This document shows positions 27,109 to 34,963 of a stretch of 64,000 bases of DNA, piece by piece. Every line of letters begins with the position of its first letter. Position 1 is the stretch's first letter. Origin of the DNA: a virus; the IMG/VR virus record IMGVR_UViG_3300020172_001405, positions 37,465-101,464 of that record; one strand, written 5' to 3'. Under the pieces are notes generated by a model. The model was not told the origin of the DNA, ran no database searches, and saw only the letters and a program-made list of their open reading frames with translations. A program made the position numbers and the translations under genes.

Positions 27109-27924
27109 TCATTCTCGAAACAAATCCGCTAACGTTAGCGGTAGCGACACCTCCTGCTCGCAACTTGAGCATGTTTTTTTAATCTCGCTTAGTTGTGGGC
27201 CCGGGTTGCGATTGGTTATTTCTTCAAGTAGTGCTCGTCGGTCTTTAATGCTTAGATCACGGATCTGTTGAACGCTCATTACTGGCGCCCCATTAATAGA
27301 AGCTATGCAGCCTTTAAGCAAGATAGTATCTAGCTCAGCTGAGTTCTTATTAGTAGCATTGACTAGTGCTTTTTGAGTTGTTCCTGTAGGAAGGTTTAAA
27401 ACTACTGTTCCAACCTTACAAGTAACTGTAAACTCTCGGTTTTCGTCATTTAGTTTTTTAATTTCAACGTCTTTTTCAAGGTCAATTTCAAAAGTCTTTG
27501 CTTCGCCACAGTTAGGGCACATTGGCCCAACTTTTACGTCTGGACCAAATGTAGCAATTCGAATAGCTAACAGAATCATTTCTCGATCTCCCGCAAGAAG
27601 AGAGTCTAAAGTCTCTTTGTCAGCAGGCTTATCGCCAATTTTTACTGTTGCTTTTTCTAGAATAGCTAGGAGCCCCTTACCAGCATCTGTAATTCTGGCA
27701 AGTTGTTCTTCGTCTGCTCCAGTTAATTCTCTAATCTCTACCGTGGTAGTTAGACCATCAAAAGGGTCAAATAGTCCACCTGGTAGTTCTACCTGAGTAT
27801 CAGGAGGTGATGGGATTTCTGTTTTTGAGGCAGTTACCACCACCTCCTGCTCAGATAAAGCCTGGTTTACAAGCTTATTGGCAAGGGCTGGATCGGATGA
27901 TGCACTGATAGTTTCTGTAGACAT
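27109..27924 (-). CDS. Tail assembly/baseplate hub chaperone-like protein with zinc ribbon
   Basis: 271 aa. An acidic, flexible N-terminus leads into VEIRELTGADEEQLARI, a phrase typical of T4 gp26-like/tail chaperone proteins of myophages. A zinc ribbon is formed by CPNCGEAKTFEIDL and the C-terminal CSSCEQEVSLPL. IRDLSIKDRRALLEEI is another conserved segment. Its place between tube and tape measure genes supports a role in tape-measure or hub assembly. A 51-codon open frame overlaps its 3' end. Confidence 0.65.
   Translation of the reverse strand: MSTETISASSDPALANKLVNQALSEQEVVVTASKTEIPSPPDTQVELPGGLFDPFDGLTTTVEIRELTGADEEQLARITDAGKGLLAILEKATVKIGDKPADKETLDSLLAGDREMILLAIRIATFGPDVKVGPMCPNCGEAKTFEIDLEKDVEIKKLNDENREFTVTCKVGTVVLNLPTGTTQKALVNATNKNSAELDTILLKGCIASINGAPVMSVQQIRDLSIKDRRALLEEITNRNPGPQLSEIKKTCSSCEQEVSLPLTLADLFRE
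27112..27120 (-). other. Candidate +1 frameshift site joining chaperone ORFs
   Basis: The upstream frame ends TTG TTT CGA GAA TGA. Slipping +1 on TTT-C would place TTC in the P site and enter the frame beginning GAG AAT GAG, which stays open for 51 codons to 26961. The second frame has no start codon with a ribosome binding site. This resembles programmed frameshifting in tail-assembly chaperones before the tape measure gene, although -1 is more common. Inference from sequence only. Confidence 0.35.
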
Positions 27925-27945
27925 ATAGTTTTCCTATTCTTTTAA

Positions 27946-28599
27946 TTAAGAACCAAAGGTTCCGTTTGCGTTGAATTTTTTAGCCGAGCTTCCAGGTTGG
28001 TATGCTACTCCGTTAACTGGGGCAGCTGCAAAAGTAACGTCAAACCCTTCATGCACTAGAGTCATTTCTTCAACCATAAGAGTTGAAGATCCTGCGTCTA
28101 GGTTGCTGTACCCAAGAGAGGTAATCCATGCGTTGTGTACACGGAAGCGCATAGAGGCGTGTTGATCGTATACACTCGCTGCTGCACCTGTTGAATTTGA
28201 CTCAGCGTATGCTGCTGGGTTTGGGTGGCTCAATACTGCGATATCAATATCGCAACGGAAGTTAGCGCCAATGCCGCTTGTAGCGTTTGGTGTTAGTACT
28301 GAGAATAGACGACGCATCCACTTAGCGTGAGCATCATTTCCCAACATTACGCCCTTTGAAAGGCTAATTGGGCCAAATGAACTTTGACCAGGGATCTGGT
28401 GCACGTTTGTGTTGTAGCCGCCTTCGCGGTATGCGATTGACTCTGTTGTAACGCTTAGGCCGGAGAGTGAAACAAACCCCATTTTTCCAAATGAAGTCCC
28501 CCACTTACCGTCAGCGCTTTCTGGCAGAAACTCAACCACAAACTTAAAATTACGTACTGGATCTGTTGCCAGAGTACTTAAGGGGTTAGTATAACTCAT
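27946..28599 (-). CDS. Tail tube protein (gp19-like)
   Basis: 217 aa. Conserved phrases of T4 gp19-type tube proteins are visible: DPVRNFKFVVEF, FVSLSGLSVTTESIAYREGG, HQIPGQSSFGPISLSKGVML and FRVHNAWITSLGYSNLDAGS. About 50 residues longer than minimal tubes. It lies immediately after the sheath gene, the standard order. Confidence 0.88.
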   Translation of the reverse strand: MSYTNPLSTLATDPVRNFKFVVEFLPESADGKWGTSFGKMGFVSLSGLSVTTESIAYREGGYNTNVHQIPGQSSFGPISLSKGVMLGNDAHAKWMRRLFSVLTPNATSGIGANFRCDIDIAVLSHPNPAAYAESNSTGAAASVYDQHASMRFRVHNAWITSLGYSNLDAGSSTLMVEEMTLVHEGFDVTFAAAPVNGVAYQPGSSAKKFNANGTFGS

Positions 28600-28613
28600 T
28601 TCTTTTTATCTCC

Positions 28614-30179
28614 TTACGCCGTAGCGTTTCCTGTTAGCTGACCAAGTTTGATGACAATAAACTCTGCTGGGTACTCTAGGGCTACGCCAATTTCAACATT
28701 AACGCGACCTGAAGTAAGGTCAGAGGCACTGTTTGTTGATGCATCGCATCGTACATAGAAAGCCTTATCTGGGCTTGATCCACGAAGTCCACCCTGTTGC
28801 CAGTATGAACGTAGGAAAGAGCCAAGAGTTACACGAAGCTGAGACCATAGACGTTCGTCATTGTTCTCAAAAATCGCAAATGAGCTTCTATCTGTCATTT
28901 CTTTCTTGATGTATATTAGAGAGCGACGTACGTTAATGTAGCGGTCTCCTGGGGTGTTATTCATTGTACGTCCGCCCATTACAACAATTCCGGCACCAGG
29001 TACTTGACGGATTACGTTAATTGGACGTGATGAGACGTTCAAAGAATCTAATTGAGCATTAGTCAATTGACGTTCTGCAGATACTGCAAGAGCCACGCGG
29101 TTTGTATAACCAGCTGGGGTCTTGAATACTCCACGAGAAGCGTCAGTTGCTAAATACTGGCCTACCATCGCTGCACCAGGTGCTTGATTGCGAGTTGCAG
29201 AAGATGAGGCACGAAGTGTGTCTGGAATTGCTATCCATGGGTAGTAGACCGCAGCACATCCACCATCAGATGCGGCAATAAATGCTGCAGTTACGTCGTT
29301 TGCATATGTTTGAGCCTCAGTTGGATTAAGACCTGCTGGAGTATCTACAACTGCAAACGCATCTCCACGACCTTCGCAGTAAGCTACAAGATCTGACTGA
29401 ATGTTAACAGAGAGTGTTCGCTCGGTAGTAGTTCCTGCAGTATTGTACAGGTAGGCAGCTTCTGGTACGTTAAATATCAGAGGATTTTCAATTGGATCAA
29501 ATGAGTCAAGAGATGCAGAGTACTCAGTTCTTGTTGGTGCAGATCCGTTAAGGCCTGATATAAGAGTTTTTACTCCGTCAACCTTAGGCATATCGTCTGG
29601 CGATACAGAAGCTGAGTTTAGATCAGAAACTATAATAACGCTAGACTGTGAGTTAATTACTGATACGACATAACGTGGGTCAGTAGTAACCATGCTTAAA
29701 TCTGTATACTGCTCAAGAATATTAGAGGTTGCGTTTCCACCAATAGTTGGAGCTCCATATACTACAAGAGAGAACCGAGTTGGCGATCCCGCAGCTTTTG
29801 TTTCTACAGATATAGAATTTCCCCAAGTACCAGCGTTTGCAGCTTTTACTAGAAGGGTGTTTAGGGGGGTAGCCGCACGATCAGTCAAGGTTACTTGAGC
29901 TTGTGCAGCACCTGTTCCTACTACACGCTTTACGTATAGTTGACGGCCGCCATTAGCAAAAAAGTTATAGGCAGCCCAAGTTGTTGAATAAGCGTCTTCT
30001 AAAGCTCCAAAAGTCTTGGTAAAATCTGTCCAAGAATTTAGAAGAACAGGGTTAACTGAAGGTCCCTTTGATAGTGGACCTACAAATGCTCCAATAGCGT
30101 TTCCGCTATCTGCAAGAGTTATTGCCTGTGGAAGTTCAACTTCCTGAATGAAAACGCCAGGTCTACTGTATGTAGCCAT
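28614..30179 (-). CDS. Tail sheath protein
   Basis: 521 aa. The start YSRPGVFIQEVELP is the classic sheath N-terminus, which forms the handshake strand. GAFVGPLSKGPS, FTKTFG, YNFFANGGRQLYVKRVVG and the C-terminal VGGRTMNN-like VMGGRTMNNTPGDRYINVRR, YIKKEMTDRSSFAIFENND and SWQL-like LWSQLRVTLGSFL all match phage sheath families. This establishes a contractile tail. Confidence 0.93.
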   Translation of the reverse strand: MATYSRPGVFIQEVELPQAITLADSGNAIGAFVGPLSKGPSVNPVLLNSWTDFTKTFGALEDAYSTTWAAYNFFANGGRQLYVKRVVGTGAAQAQVTLTDRAATPLNTLLVKAANAGTWGNSISVETKAAGSPTRFSLVVYGAPTIGGNATSNILEQYTDLSMVTTDPRYVVSVINSQSSVIIVSDLNSASVSPDDMPKVDGVKTLISGLNGSAPTRTEYSASLDSFDPIENPLIFNVPEAAYLYNTAGTTTERTLSVNIQSDLVAYCEGRGDAFAVVDTPAGLNPTEAQTYANDVTAAFIAASDGGCAAVYYPWIAIPDTLRASSSATRNQAPGAAMVGQYLATDASRGVFKTPAGYTNRVALAVSAERQLTNAQLDSLNVSSRPINVIRQVPGAGIVVMGGRTMNNTPGDRYINVRRSLIYIKKEMTDRSSFAIFENNDERLWSQLRVTLGSFLRSYWQQGGLRGSSPDKAFYVRCDASTNSASDLTSGRVNVEIGVALEYPAEFIVIKLGQLTGNATA

Positions 30180-30230
30180 TCGGTTTTACTCCTTAATATG
30201 TTAGGTTGTTTACTGTGGGTTCCGAATTTA

Positions 30231-30827
30231 TTAACTGATTTGTGTGAAATCTGTAAATTGCTCTTGTAGTGTGATGTTTGGTGGTGTGAGCACTTCATAT
30301 AGCTGTACAAGCTGAGCTGGGAGAAATTCCGAGCTAACTTGAACATTGTAGATATTCTTAAACAAGCGCTTGTCTTGTTCAGTAGTATCTCGTTTTACGA
30401 ACCCCATCATATCTATCCTGCGTACAGTGCCATCTTCAGGAATTCTGAGGAGTCCAAATCTTAACGGTAGTCTTGTTGGAGAAAATAAAGCGTTTATAAT
30501 TTGTCTATCGTGCCTAGGTTGACGAGCATATGTTGTTATTTGATAGTCTAAAGCTACTGGTATTGGGTACCAGGTTGCGTACTCTTCATTTGGGTTTCCA
30601 CCCTCAGGAGTATACGGCAAATCTATATAGCCTCTGTGAGCCCTATCTAGGGATTCAGCAATTCCCACAAGATCAATTGTAATATATGGGTAGCTCTGCT
30701 GACGGATTTCATTATCTGGTTGTCCAAACCACACCCCTACAGGGCGAGTTGCGTTACCAGAGTCAGAAACAGTAATGCCGCTTATTAAAGTTTTTAACGC
30801 TTTATCTTCATTAATGATATAGGGCAT
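30231..30827 (-). CDS. Tail terminator/neck-like protein
   Basis: 198 aa. ALKTLISGITVSD at the start, then YITIDLVGIAESLDRAHRG and a DYQITTYARQPRHDRQIINA segment. A two-strand/two-helix layout with Y-Q-I-x-T-Y is seen in tail terminators that cap the tube at its head end. Placed just upstream of the sheath gene, as tail terminators are. Assignment is from position and pattern only. Confidence 0.5.
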   Translation of the reverse strand: MPYIINEDKALKTLISGITVSDSGNATRPVGVWFGQPDNEIRQQSYPYITIDLVGIAESLDRAHRGYIDLPYTPEGGNPNEEYATWYPIPVALDYQITTYARQPRHDRQIINALFSPTRLPLRFGLLRIPEDGTVRRIDMMGFVKRDTTEQDKRLFKNIYNVQVSSEFLPAQLVQLYEVLTPPNITLQEQFTDFTQIS

Positions 30828-31153
30828 TACATTATCCCCGCTTCCATAAGTTTATCGAACCATTCGTCGCCAAGATCTGGTTCCATTCCACGAATGAAGT
30901 CTCTAATAACTGGGTTTGGAGGTACGGAGTCAGTCCCGTACTCAAGGTCAATTACTTGATTATCTATAGCTTTAGGATATTTTACAGACCACTTGCCATC
31001 AGATCTATCGTTAGAGACGGATAGTTGCATAACAATAGAGACAGGCCATCCTGCCTGTCGTGCATAATTTCTGAGGTTAGCGGTTAGTGTTACCGCTTCT
31101 TTAACTGCTGCTTTTGCGTAAGAGTCTAAGAGGACTTTAGTTACTGAATTCAC
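30827..31153 (-). CDS. Tail completion/neck-like protein
   Basis: 108 aa with a GTG start that overlaps the upstream stop (GTGA). A helix (LLDSYAKAAVKEAVTLTANL) leads to a strand region (SIVMQLSVSNDRSDGKW) and an IDLEYGTDSVPPNPVIRDF segment. The last phrase (LEYGT, PPNPVIR) is reminiscent of HK97 gp10-like head-tail proteins. The role is inferred from this and from its position next to the terminator-like gene. Confidence 0.5.
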   Translation of the reverse strand: MNSVTKVLLDSYAKAAVKEAVTLTANLRNYARQAGWPVSIVMQLSVSNDRSDGKWSVKYPKAIDNQVIDLEYGTDSVPPNPVIRDFIRGMEPDLGDEWFDKLMEAGIM

Positions 31154-31311
31154 TTCTTCTTAACCGCCGCAGTCAATACATACCCCGCAACAAGTCCAGC
31201 TAAGAATCTCTTCTTACCCTTTTTGTCGTCAAAAGCTGTAAGGCCGCGAACGAACTCTACTCGGTCTGCATCAGACTGAGCTTGGTATAGCCGTTTGGCT
31301 AGAAGTATCAT
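31150..31311 (-). CDS. Small hypothetical protein
   Basis: 53 aa, found by hand. ATG at 31311 with GGAGG seven bases upstream, and a stop overlapping the next GTG. Sequence pattern: helix ILLAKRLYQAQSDADRVEFV, a basic turn with DDKKGKKR, and a hydrophobic segment FLAGLVAGYVLTAAV, possibly one membrane span, ending in three lysines. Function unknown. Confidence 0.6.
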   Translation of the reverse strand: MILLAKRLYQAQSDADRVEFVRGLTAFDDKKGKKRFLAGLVAGYVLTAAVKKK

Positions 31312-31387
31312 AGTAAATCCTCCAATAGAAGGCGCAGGTTAAGCAGCAGGGTTCCGGGTTTCCCCGGCGTCATTTCAAAGGATAAAT

Positions 31388-31410
31388 GAAAAAGGCCCCT
31401 TTCGGGGCCT
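31388..31410 (-). terminator. Rho-independent terminator
   Basis: On the minus strand a stem AGGCCCC / GGGGCCT closed by a GAAA tetraloop is followed by TTTTTC. It lies after the cluster of tiny Cys-rich genes and before the 53-aa gene and tail operon, so it separates neck/fibre transcription from the sheath-tube-tape operon. Confidence 0.8.
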
Positions 31411-31425
31411 AAGTCAATAATTCTT

Positions 31426-31569
31426 TTACATACCCTTTTTTCTGACCATATTGGACTTCTTGGCCTTACCTTTAGAGTCCTTCTTTTTGGCATACTTCTT
31501 ATTTGCGGCGTCTATAGTCTTTTGGCCATGCTTATTCTTAGGCATTCCGCAGCCACAGGTGGAGCACAT
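31426..31569 (-). CDS. Tiny Cys-rich basic protein
   Basis: 47 aa. The N-terminus MCSTCGCGMPKNKHG has three cysteines in a CxxCxC pattern that could bind metal. The rest is very basic (KKYAKKKDSKGKAKKSN) and ends RKKGM. It overlaps the EF-hand gene stop as TAATG. I know of no function; metal and nucleic-acid binding are guesses from composition. Confidence 0.6.
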   Translation of the reverse strand: MCSTCGCGMPKNKHGQKTIDAANKKYAKKKDSKGKAKKSNMVRKKGM

Positions 31570-31742
31570 TACTTCTTCTTCTTTCGTAGGGCGGCAAAGT
31601 CAGATCCCTCTAACTTGCCGTCTTTGTCTACATCAAGCTTTTTCTGCTTAGCTGACATGCTCTTTGAGCCTGTCTTCTTTCCTTTACAAGACTTGCAAGT
31701 ACCGCAGGTACAGGACTTGCCTTTAGCTTTCTTCTTAAGCAT
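31569..31742 (-). CDS. Small EF-hand-like protein with Cys-rich N-terminus
   Basis: 57 aa. Residues 11-19 are CTCGTCKSC, four cysteines in nine residues. Residues 37-48 read DVDKDGKLEGSD, a complete 12-residue EF-hand calcium loop (Asp at 1, 3, 5 and 12, Gly at 6, hydrophobic at 8), followed by FAAL. A single loop suggests a dimer or a dockerin-like use. It is very basic at both ends. Overlaps both neighbours as TAATG. Confidence 0.65.
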   Translation of the reverse strand: MLKKKAKGKSCTCGTCKSCKGKKTGSKSMSAKQKKLDVDKDGKLEGSDFAALRKKKK

Positions 31743-31957
31743 TATTTCTTACCTTTCTTATGGGGGTTCTTCTTATGCCAATCTTTGGTGGCTTTAACGC
31801 CTTCCTTGACTGTCTTAGCCCCAGCTTTCTTAGTTAGGTTAATCTTATCGTACTTTCCAGCTTTAGCACTAGCGTCGTGATCAACAATAATGTCGCCCTT
31901 TTTATTCTTCTTTATTGCGTGGCCGGCGCCACCTACTTTAATCTTAGCTGTTGGCAT
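31742..31957 (-). CDS. Small basic protein
   Basis: 71 aa from the ATG at 31957, which follows GGAG by six bases; the longer frame runs into the upstream gene. Lys-rich throughout (KKNKKGD, KKGKK at the end) with a VGGAGHAI motif and a DGxxxVDHDAS-like turn GDIIVDHD. Probably nucleic-acid- or virion-associated; no family recognised. Confidence 0.55.
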   Translation of the reverse strand: MPTAKIKVGGAGHAIKKNKKGDIIVDHDASAKAGKYDKINLTKKAGAKTVKEGVKATKDWHKKNPHKKGKK

Positions 31958-32522
31958 CTCTAGCTCCAAACGGGTTGTAGTTTGCATAAGCCTGGAATTG
32001 TGGGTCATTGATCATTTCTTCAGAGTTTACCTGGTTACAGTCAATGCTGAAGAGGGTGTAGGCATCGGTAATAATTCCTTTAGCAAATACTTGCTTAGGG
32101 GTAAAGACCTGATCACGGAATACAATTCTATCTCTTAGATAAGAGTCTGGATTTGTAGGTAGGTATTTAAGCTCAGGTATAATTTGAGACTCTGCCCCAG
32201 ATAGGCTAGACCCGTCAATTACATCCATATTTATAGTAAGACGGAGTACGTCAGTATTGTAAAAACCTCTATCACCCTGAACAGTTACGCCTTGGAATAA
32301 GGCCGCATTAACCACAGGTATTGAGTGTGGCCCGTCCCACCTACGTCCTCCACTATTGCTACCTACGTCATAAATTGGGTCTACAACGCTACTAGTGCTG
32401 TTGTAAAACCACCACTCAACGTTGTATCCAACCGTACGTACTACCTCTTTTGAGGTGGCAGAGATAATGGCGCCACGCTCATGGTCTACGCTAAAGCGGC
32501 CTACCACTCTCTCTCCGCGCAC
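31944..32522 (-). CDS. Putative neck/structural protein
   Basis: 192 aa, GTG start overlapping the upstream TAG. Beta-rich: GRFSVDHERGAIISATS, YNVEWWFYNSTSSVVDPIYD and WDGPHSIPVVNAALFQGV. The W-W-Y pattern followed by VYD resembles neck or head-closure proteins that I have seen near tail-completion genes, but no diagnostic motif is present. C-terminus is Asn-rich. Confidence 0.45.
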   Translation of the reverse strand: MRGERVVGRFSVDHERGAIISATSKEVVRTVGYNVEWWFYNSTSSVVDPIYDVGSNSGGRRWDGPHSIPVVNAALFQGVTVQGDRGFYNTDVLRLTINMDVIDGSSLSGAESQIIPELKYLPTNPDSYLRDRIVFRDQVFTPKQVFAKGIITDAYTLFSIDCNQVNSEEMINDPQFQAYANYNPFGARDANS

Positions 32523-32731
32523 TAGTCCTCCTGAGGAGCGGTAAAGACACCGGTCTCTGGGTTGTAGGTGCTGCTGATAAATACGCCATCTTCTACGTCG
32601 GTTACATCAACCATCAAAGGTTCGCTTAAAAATATAGCGGCTAGACGATCATCGGTATGGATAATATCTACTACTTGATTGTCGATAATAAATGCGACTT
32701 TATTTGGGGGCAAATTAGGTGCAGTAGTCAT
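32522..32731 (-). CDS. Small phage protein with GxFxxP end motif
   Basis: 69 aa from the ATG at 32731 (ATGA overlap with the upstream stop). KVAFIIDNQVVDIIHTDDRL opens a small beta fold, and it ends VFISSTYNPETGVFTAP. Short domains ending in Y-x-x-x-x-G-x-F-x-x-P are common in aquatic phage fibre regions; the 144-aa protein at 43933-44367 has a comparable ending (GSIWDGATFTDP). Function unknown. Confidence 0.55.
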   Translation of the reverse strand: MTTAPNLPPNKVAFIIDNQVVDIIHTDDRLAAIFLSEPLMVDVTDVEDGVFISSTYNPETGVFTAPQED

Positions 32732-32973
32732 TCGATCTCTTTCTTGTACGATATTTGTATAGCTTCCCACTTATGAAGGGGGCAAGAAGCATTAGGTAAC
32801 TTTGATTTTAATTTCATTATGCATCCACATTCTTTACACTGAGAAGTAGACTTTATAAACCTATCACATCCGCGACATATGTCTAAACGTGTTTCAGCTA
32901 TATCTGTTTCTACTCGGCCTATGTTCTTATTAAAAAGGTCCCATGGCCTAGCAGGTCTTGTGTTTTCAGTCAT
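32728..32973 (-). CDS. Zinc-ribbon protein, paralogue of 43684-43929
   Basis: 81 aa. Starts RPWDLFNKNI and has the set ICRGCDRF, QCKECGCIMKLKSKL and SCPLHKW. The same pattern recurs in the 81-aa protein at 43684-43929 (ECLSCENL, SCKLCGCIMPLKTTL, ECPIGKW). Five or six conserved cysteines suggest one or two zinc sites. Such small proteins are widespread in aquatic phages; a function is not known to me. Confidence 0.65.
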   Translation of the reverse strand: MTENTRPARPWDLFNKNIGRVETDIAETRLDICRGCDRFIKSTSQCKECGCIMKLKSKLPNASCPLHKWEAIQISYKKEIE

Positions 32974-32981
32974 TGCTCTCC

Positions 32982-34727
32982 TTAAATTGTACCTAAGAAA
33001 TTATCGAGTGTTGATCCTTGAGACCCCGATGAAGGGGCTTTAATTATACCTACTGAGGTTCCTTTTGTAGGACTCGTAGGCGTAATAACTATATTTGAGC
33101 CTAGCTGGCTTGTCAATCCCGCAGCAGCATAGGCTTTAGCGGTAATTTGGTTGCCAACAGTAGAGACAATTAATGACCCTACAGTAGTGTAGCCAGAGTT
33201 TGTGTTGGTAGCTAGGCGGGTAGCAGATTGAGAAACTACGTTTCCAGACACTGAGCTAACAATAACAAGGTCTGTGTAGTAGGTAGTATCTCCACCAGAG
33301 TAAGATACCCCTGAACAGCAGCCAGATGGTGTACATCCCGCCCCTGAACAGGTAGCTTGTCCTCCAGAGCAAGAGCTGCTAGTTCCTATTTGATTTTGGT
33401 TTAGGCCCCCACACGCACCGCCCGTATAGCAGTTAAATCCTGTGCAAGATGCAGACCCTGTGCAGCTACTAGTCTGCTGCAGTTCCCCGCAATAGTATTG
33501 CGTTGATGAGGTTGAAGATTGTGTATGGCAATTATAGTAATCAGTATGTGAAGGGTACGTACTTTGATTATAGTTTCCAATACATTTTCCAGAGGTAACT
33601 GTTGTAGTTTCGCAATTTTCCCAACAATAAATAGTTTGAGTGTTGCAGTTTCCAGTACAGGATGTGGTAGTGCTATCACTAGTTCTACAGCAAACAAATG
33701 CGGCGTTTTGAATACATTGGCTGCTGGTCGAGTTAGGTACTACTACGCTCCCTGGAGAACAGCCATCTCCACCATATTGTGGATTTTCTGCGGGGTAGTA
33801 AGAAAACCCACTACCCGGACTAGTTACAGATCCTGAACATTGTGTACCGCAGGCAGCTATACTATAGGTAGTGTACGGCACAGACCCTGAACATTGTGTG
33901 CCGCATTGGGGGATAACATACCTAGTTGAAGTGCTTGTAGTTTGCTCGCGTAATGTACCTGGGCAACAGTTAGCCGAAGGACTTCCCGTCCAGCCTAGAT
34001 AAGTGTTTGTATAATCACAATAAGAGTTGTCTACTTGTGTAGTTTGTGTATATGCAAACGTAGCACCACAACCTGAAGCACAACTACCAAGTGTGACTCC
34101 GTTTTGATAATTGCTACAAGTGAGTTGCCCCGGAATAGAGGTAACGGGAGAACAGCATCCTGAAGGAACGCACCCAGTCCCTCCTCCAGAACAAGGGCTA
34201 GTAGTTCCCAAACTTCTAGTTCCTGTACAAGCAGAGCCGGCTTGAGATGTATTCCAGGTAGAGTAGTAATAGCTAAAAGATTGAGTGGTTGTGCAACTTC
34301 CTACAATAGCTGAAGTAGACTGAGTATATTGAGGGTACGTAGCCCACCAAGATCCGGAGTCGGTTATCCAAAAAACAGCGCCGGTGCCTCCTGAAACATC
34401 TGCTCTTACAGAAACATCTGTATTACCTAGATTAGCTGAAGCAATTGGGTAAGAGCTTGCCGCATCATCTGAAGTGGCTGAGTTAGACCCACTAATACGC
34501 CAATTTCCACGAAGTGCTGTCCATACTTGTCCGCTGTCTGCGGTGCCTAGGCCAGTAGTAGTTGATGCTCTATTAAAAGCGTCTTGAACTTTAGAAGCAA
34601 ACCATTGTCTCCATACTCCATTAACTTTAATGAATGCCGAAGTAGCCGTTCTCCATTGACCACTTACTTTTACTGAAAGACCAGATGCGGTCCTCCAGGC
34701 ACCATTAATTTTGGAGTTACCTGGCAT
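32982..34727 (-). CDS. Fibre-like protein with a 36-cysteine insert
   Basis: 581 aa. Residues 1-43 contain three short repeats (INGAWRTASG, VSGQWRTATS, VNGVWRQW), common at the start of phage minor tail or fibre proteins. Residues 48-135 look like the first part of a lectin-like beta sandwich (DAFNRAS, GNWRISGSNS, FWITDSGSWW). Residues 145-471 are Ser/Thr/Gly-rich with 36 cysteines; both flanks have none. The sandwich appears to resume after it (YYTDLVIVSS, GSLIVSTVGN). Insert repeats include GCVPSGCCS/GCTPSGCCS and two copies of CGTQCSGSV. Probably a disulphide-stabilised or metal-binding adhesion module. Confidence 0.6.
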   Translation of the reverse strand: MPGNSKINGAWRTASGLSVKVSGQWRTATSAFIKVNGVWRQWFASKVQDAFNRASTTTGLGTADSGQVWTALRGNWRISGSNSATSDDAASSYPIASANLGNTDVSVRADVSGGTGAVFWITDSGSWWATYPQYTQSTSAIVGSCTTTQSFSYYYSTWNTSQAGSACTGTRSLGTTSPCSGGGTGCVPSGCCSPVTSIPGQLTCSNYQNGVTLGSCASGCGATFAYTQTTQVDNSYCDYTNTYLGWTGSPSANCCPGTLREQTTSTSTRYVIPQCGTQCSGSVPYTTYSIAACGTQCSGSVTSPGSGFSYYPAENPQYGGDGCSPGSVVVPNSTSSQCIQNAAFVCCRTSDSTTTSCTGNCNTQTIYCWENCETTTVTSGKCIGNYNQSTYPSHTDYYNCHTQSSTSSTQYYCGELQQTSSCTGSASCTGFNCYTGGACGGLNQNQIGTSSSCSGGQATCSGAGCTPSGCCSGVSYSGGDTTYYTDLVIVSSVSGNVVSQSATRLATNTNSGYTTVGSLIVSTVGNQITAKAYAAAGLTSQLGSNIVITPTSPTKGTSVGIIKAPSSGSQGSTLDNFLGTI

Positions 34728-34963
34728 TATACGTACTGCACCCAGATATCTCCATCAATGCCCTGACCTGAAGTAGGAGCATTTGCGGATACATGAATGT
34801 TTCTAACTACCGCCGAAGAAGTAGACGCAGTAGTAACTGTTCCGTTTACAACATTAACGGCCCCAATAGCTGCAGGAGTAATACCTAAGCTAGCTGGGTT
34901 TAATTGTGGACTACCAAATGCTTCCCACTGCCCTGTAGATACGTCATAGCGTTTAATAGCCAT
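34727..34963 (-). CDS. Small fibre-associated protein
   Basis: 78 aa. Opens IKRYDVSTGQWEAFGSP and continues with a short helix-turn LGITPAAIGAV. It ends with SANAPTSGQGIDGDIWVQYV, a phrase used in many phage fibre modules to contact the next chain. Likely a fibre subunit or adaptor between two neighbouring fibre proteins. Confidence 0.55.
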   Translation of the reverse strand: MAIKRYDVSTGQWEAFGSPQLNPASLGITPAAIGAVNVVNGTVTTASTSSAVVRNIHVSANAPTSGQGIDGDIWVQYV

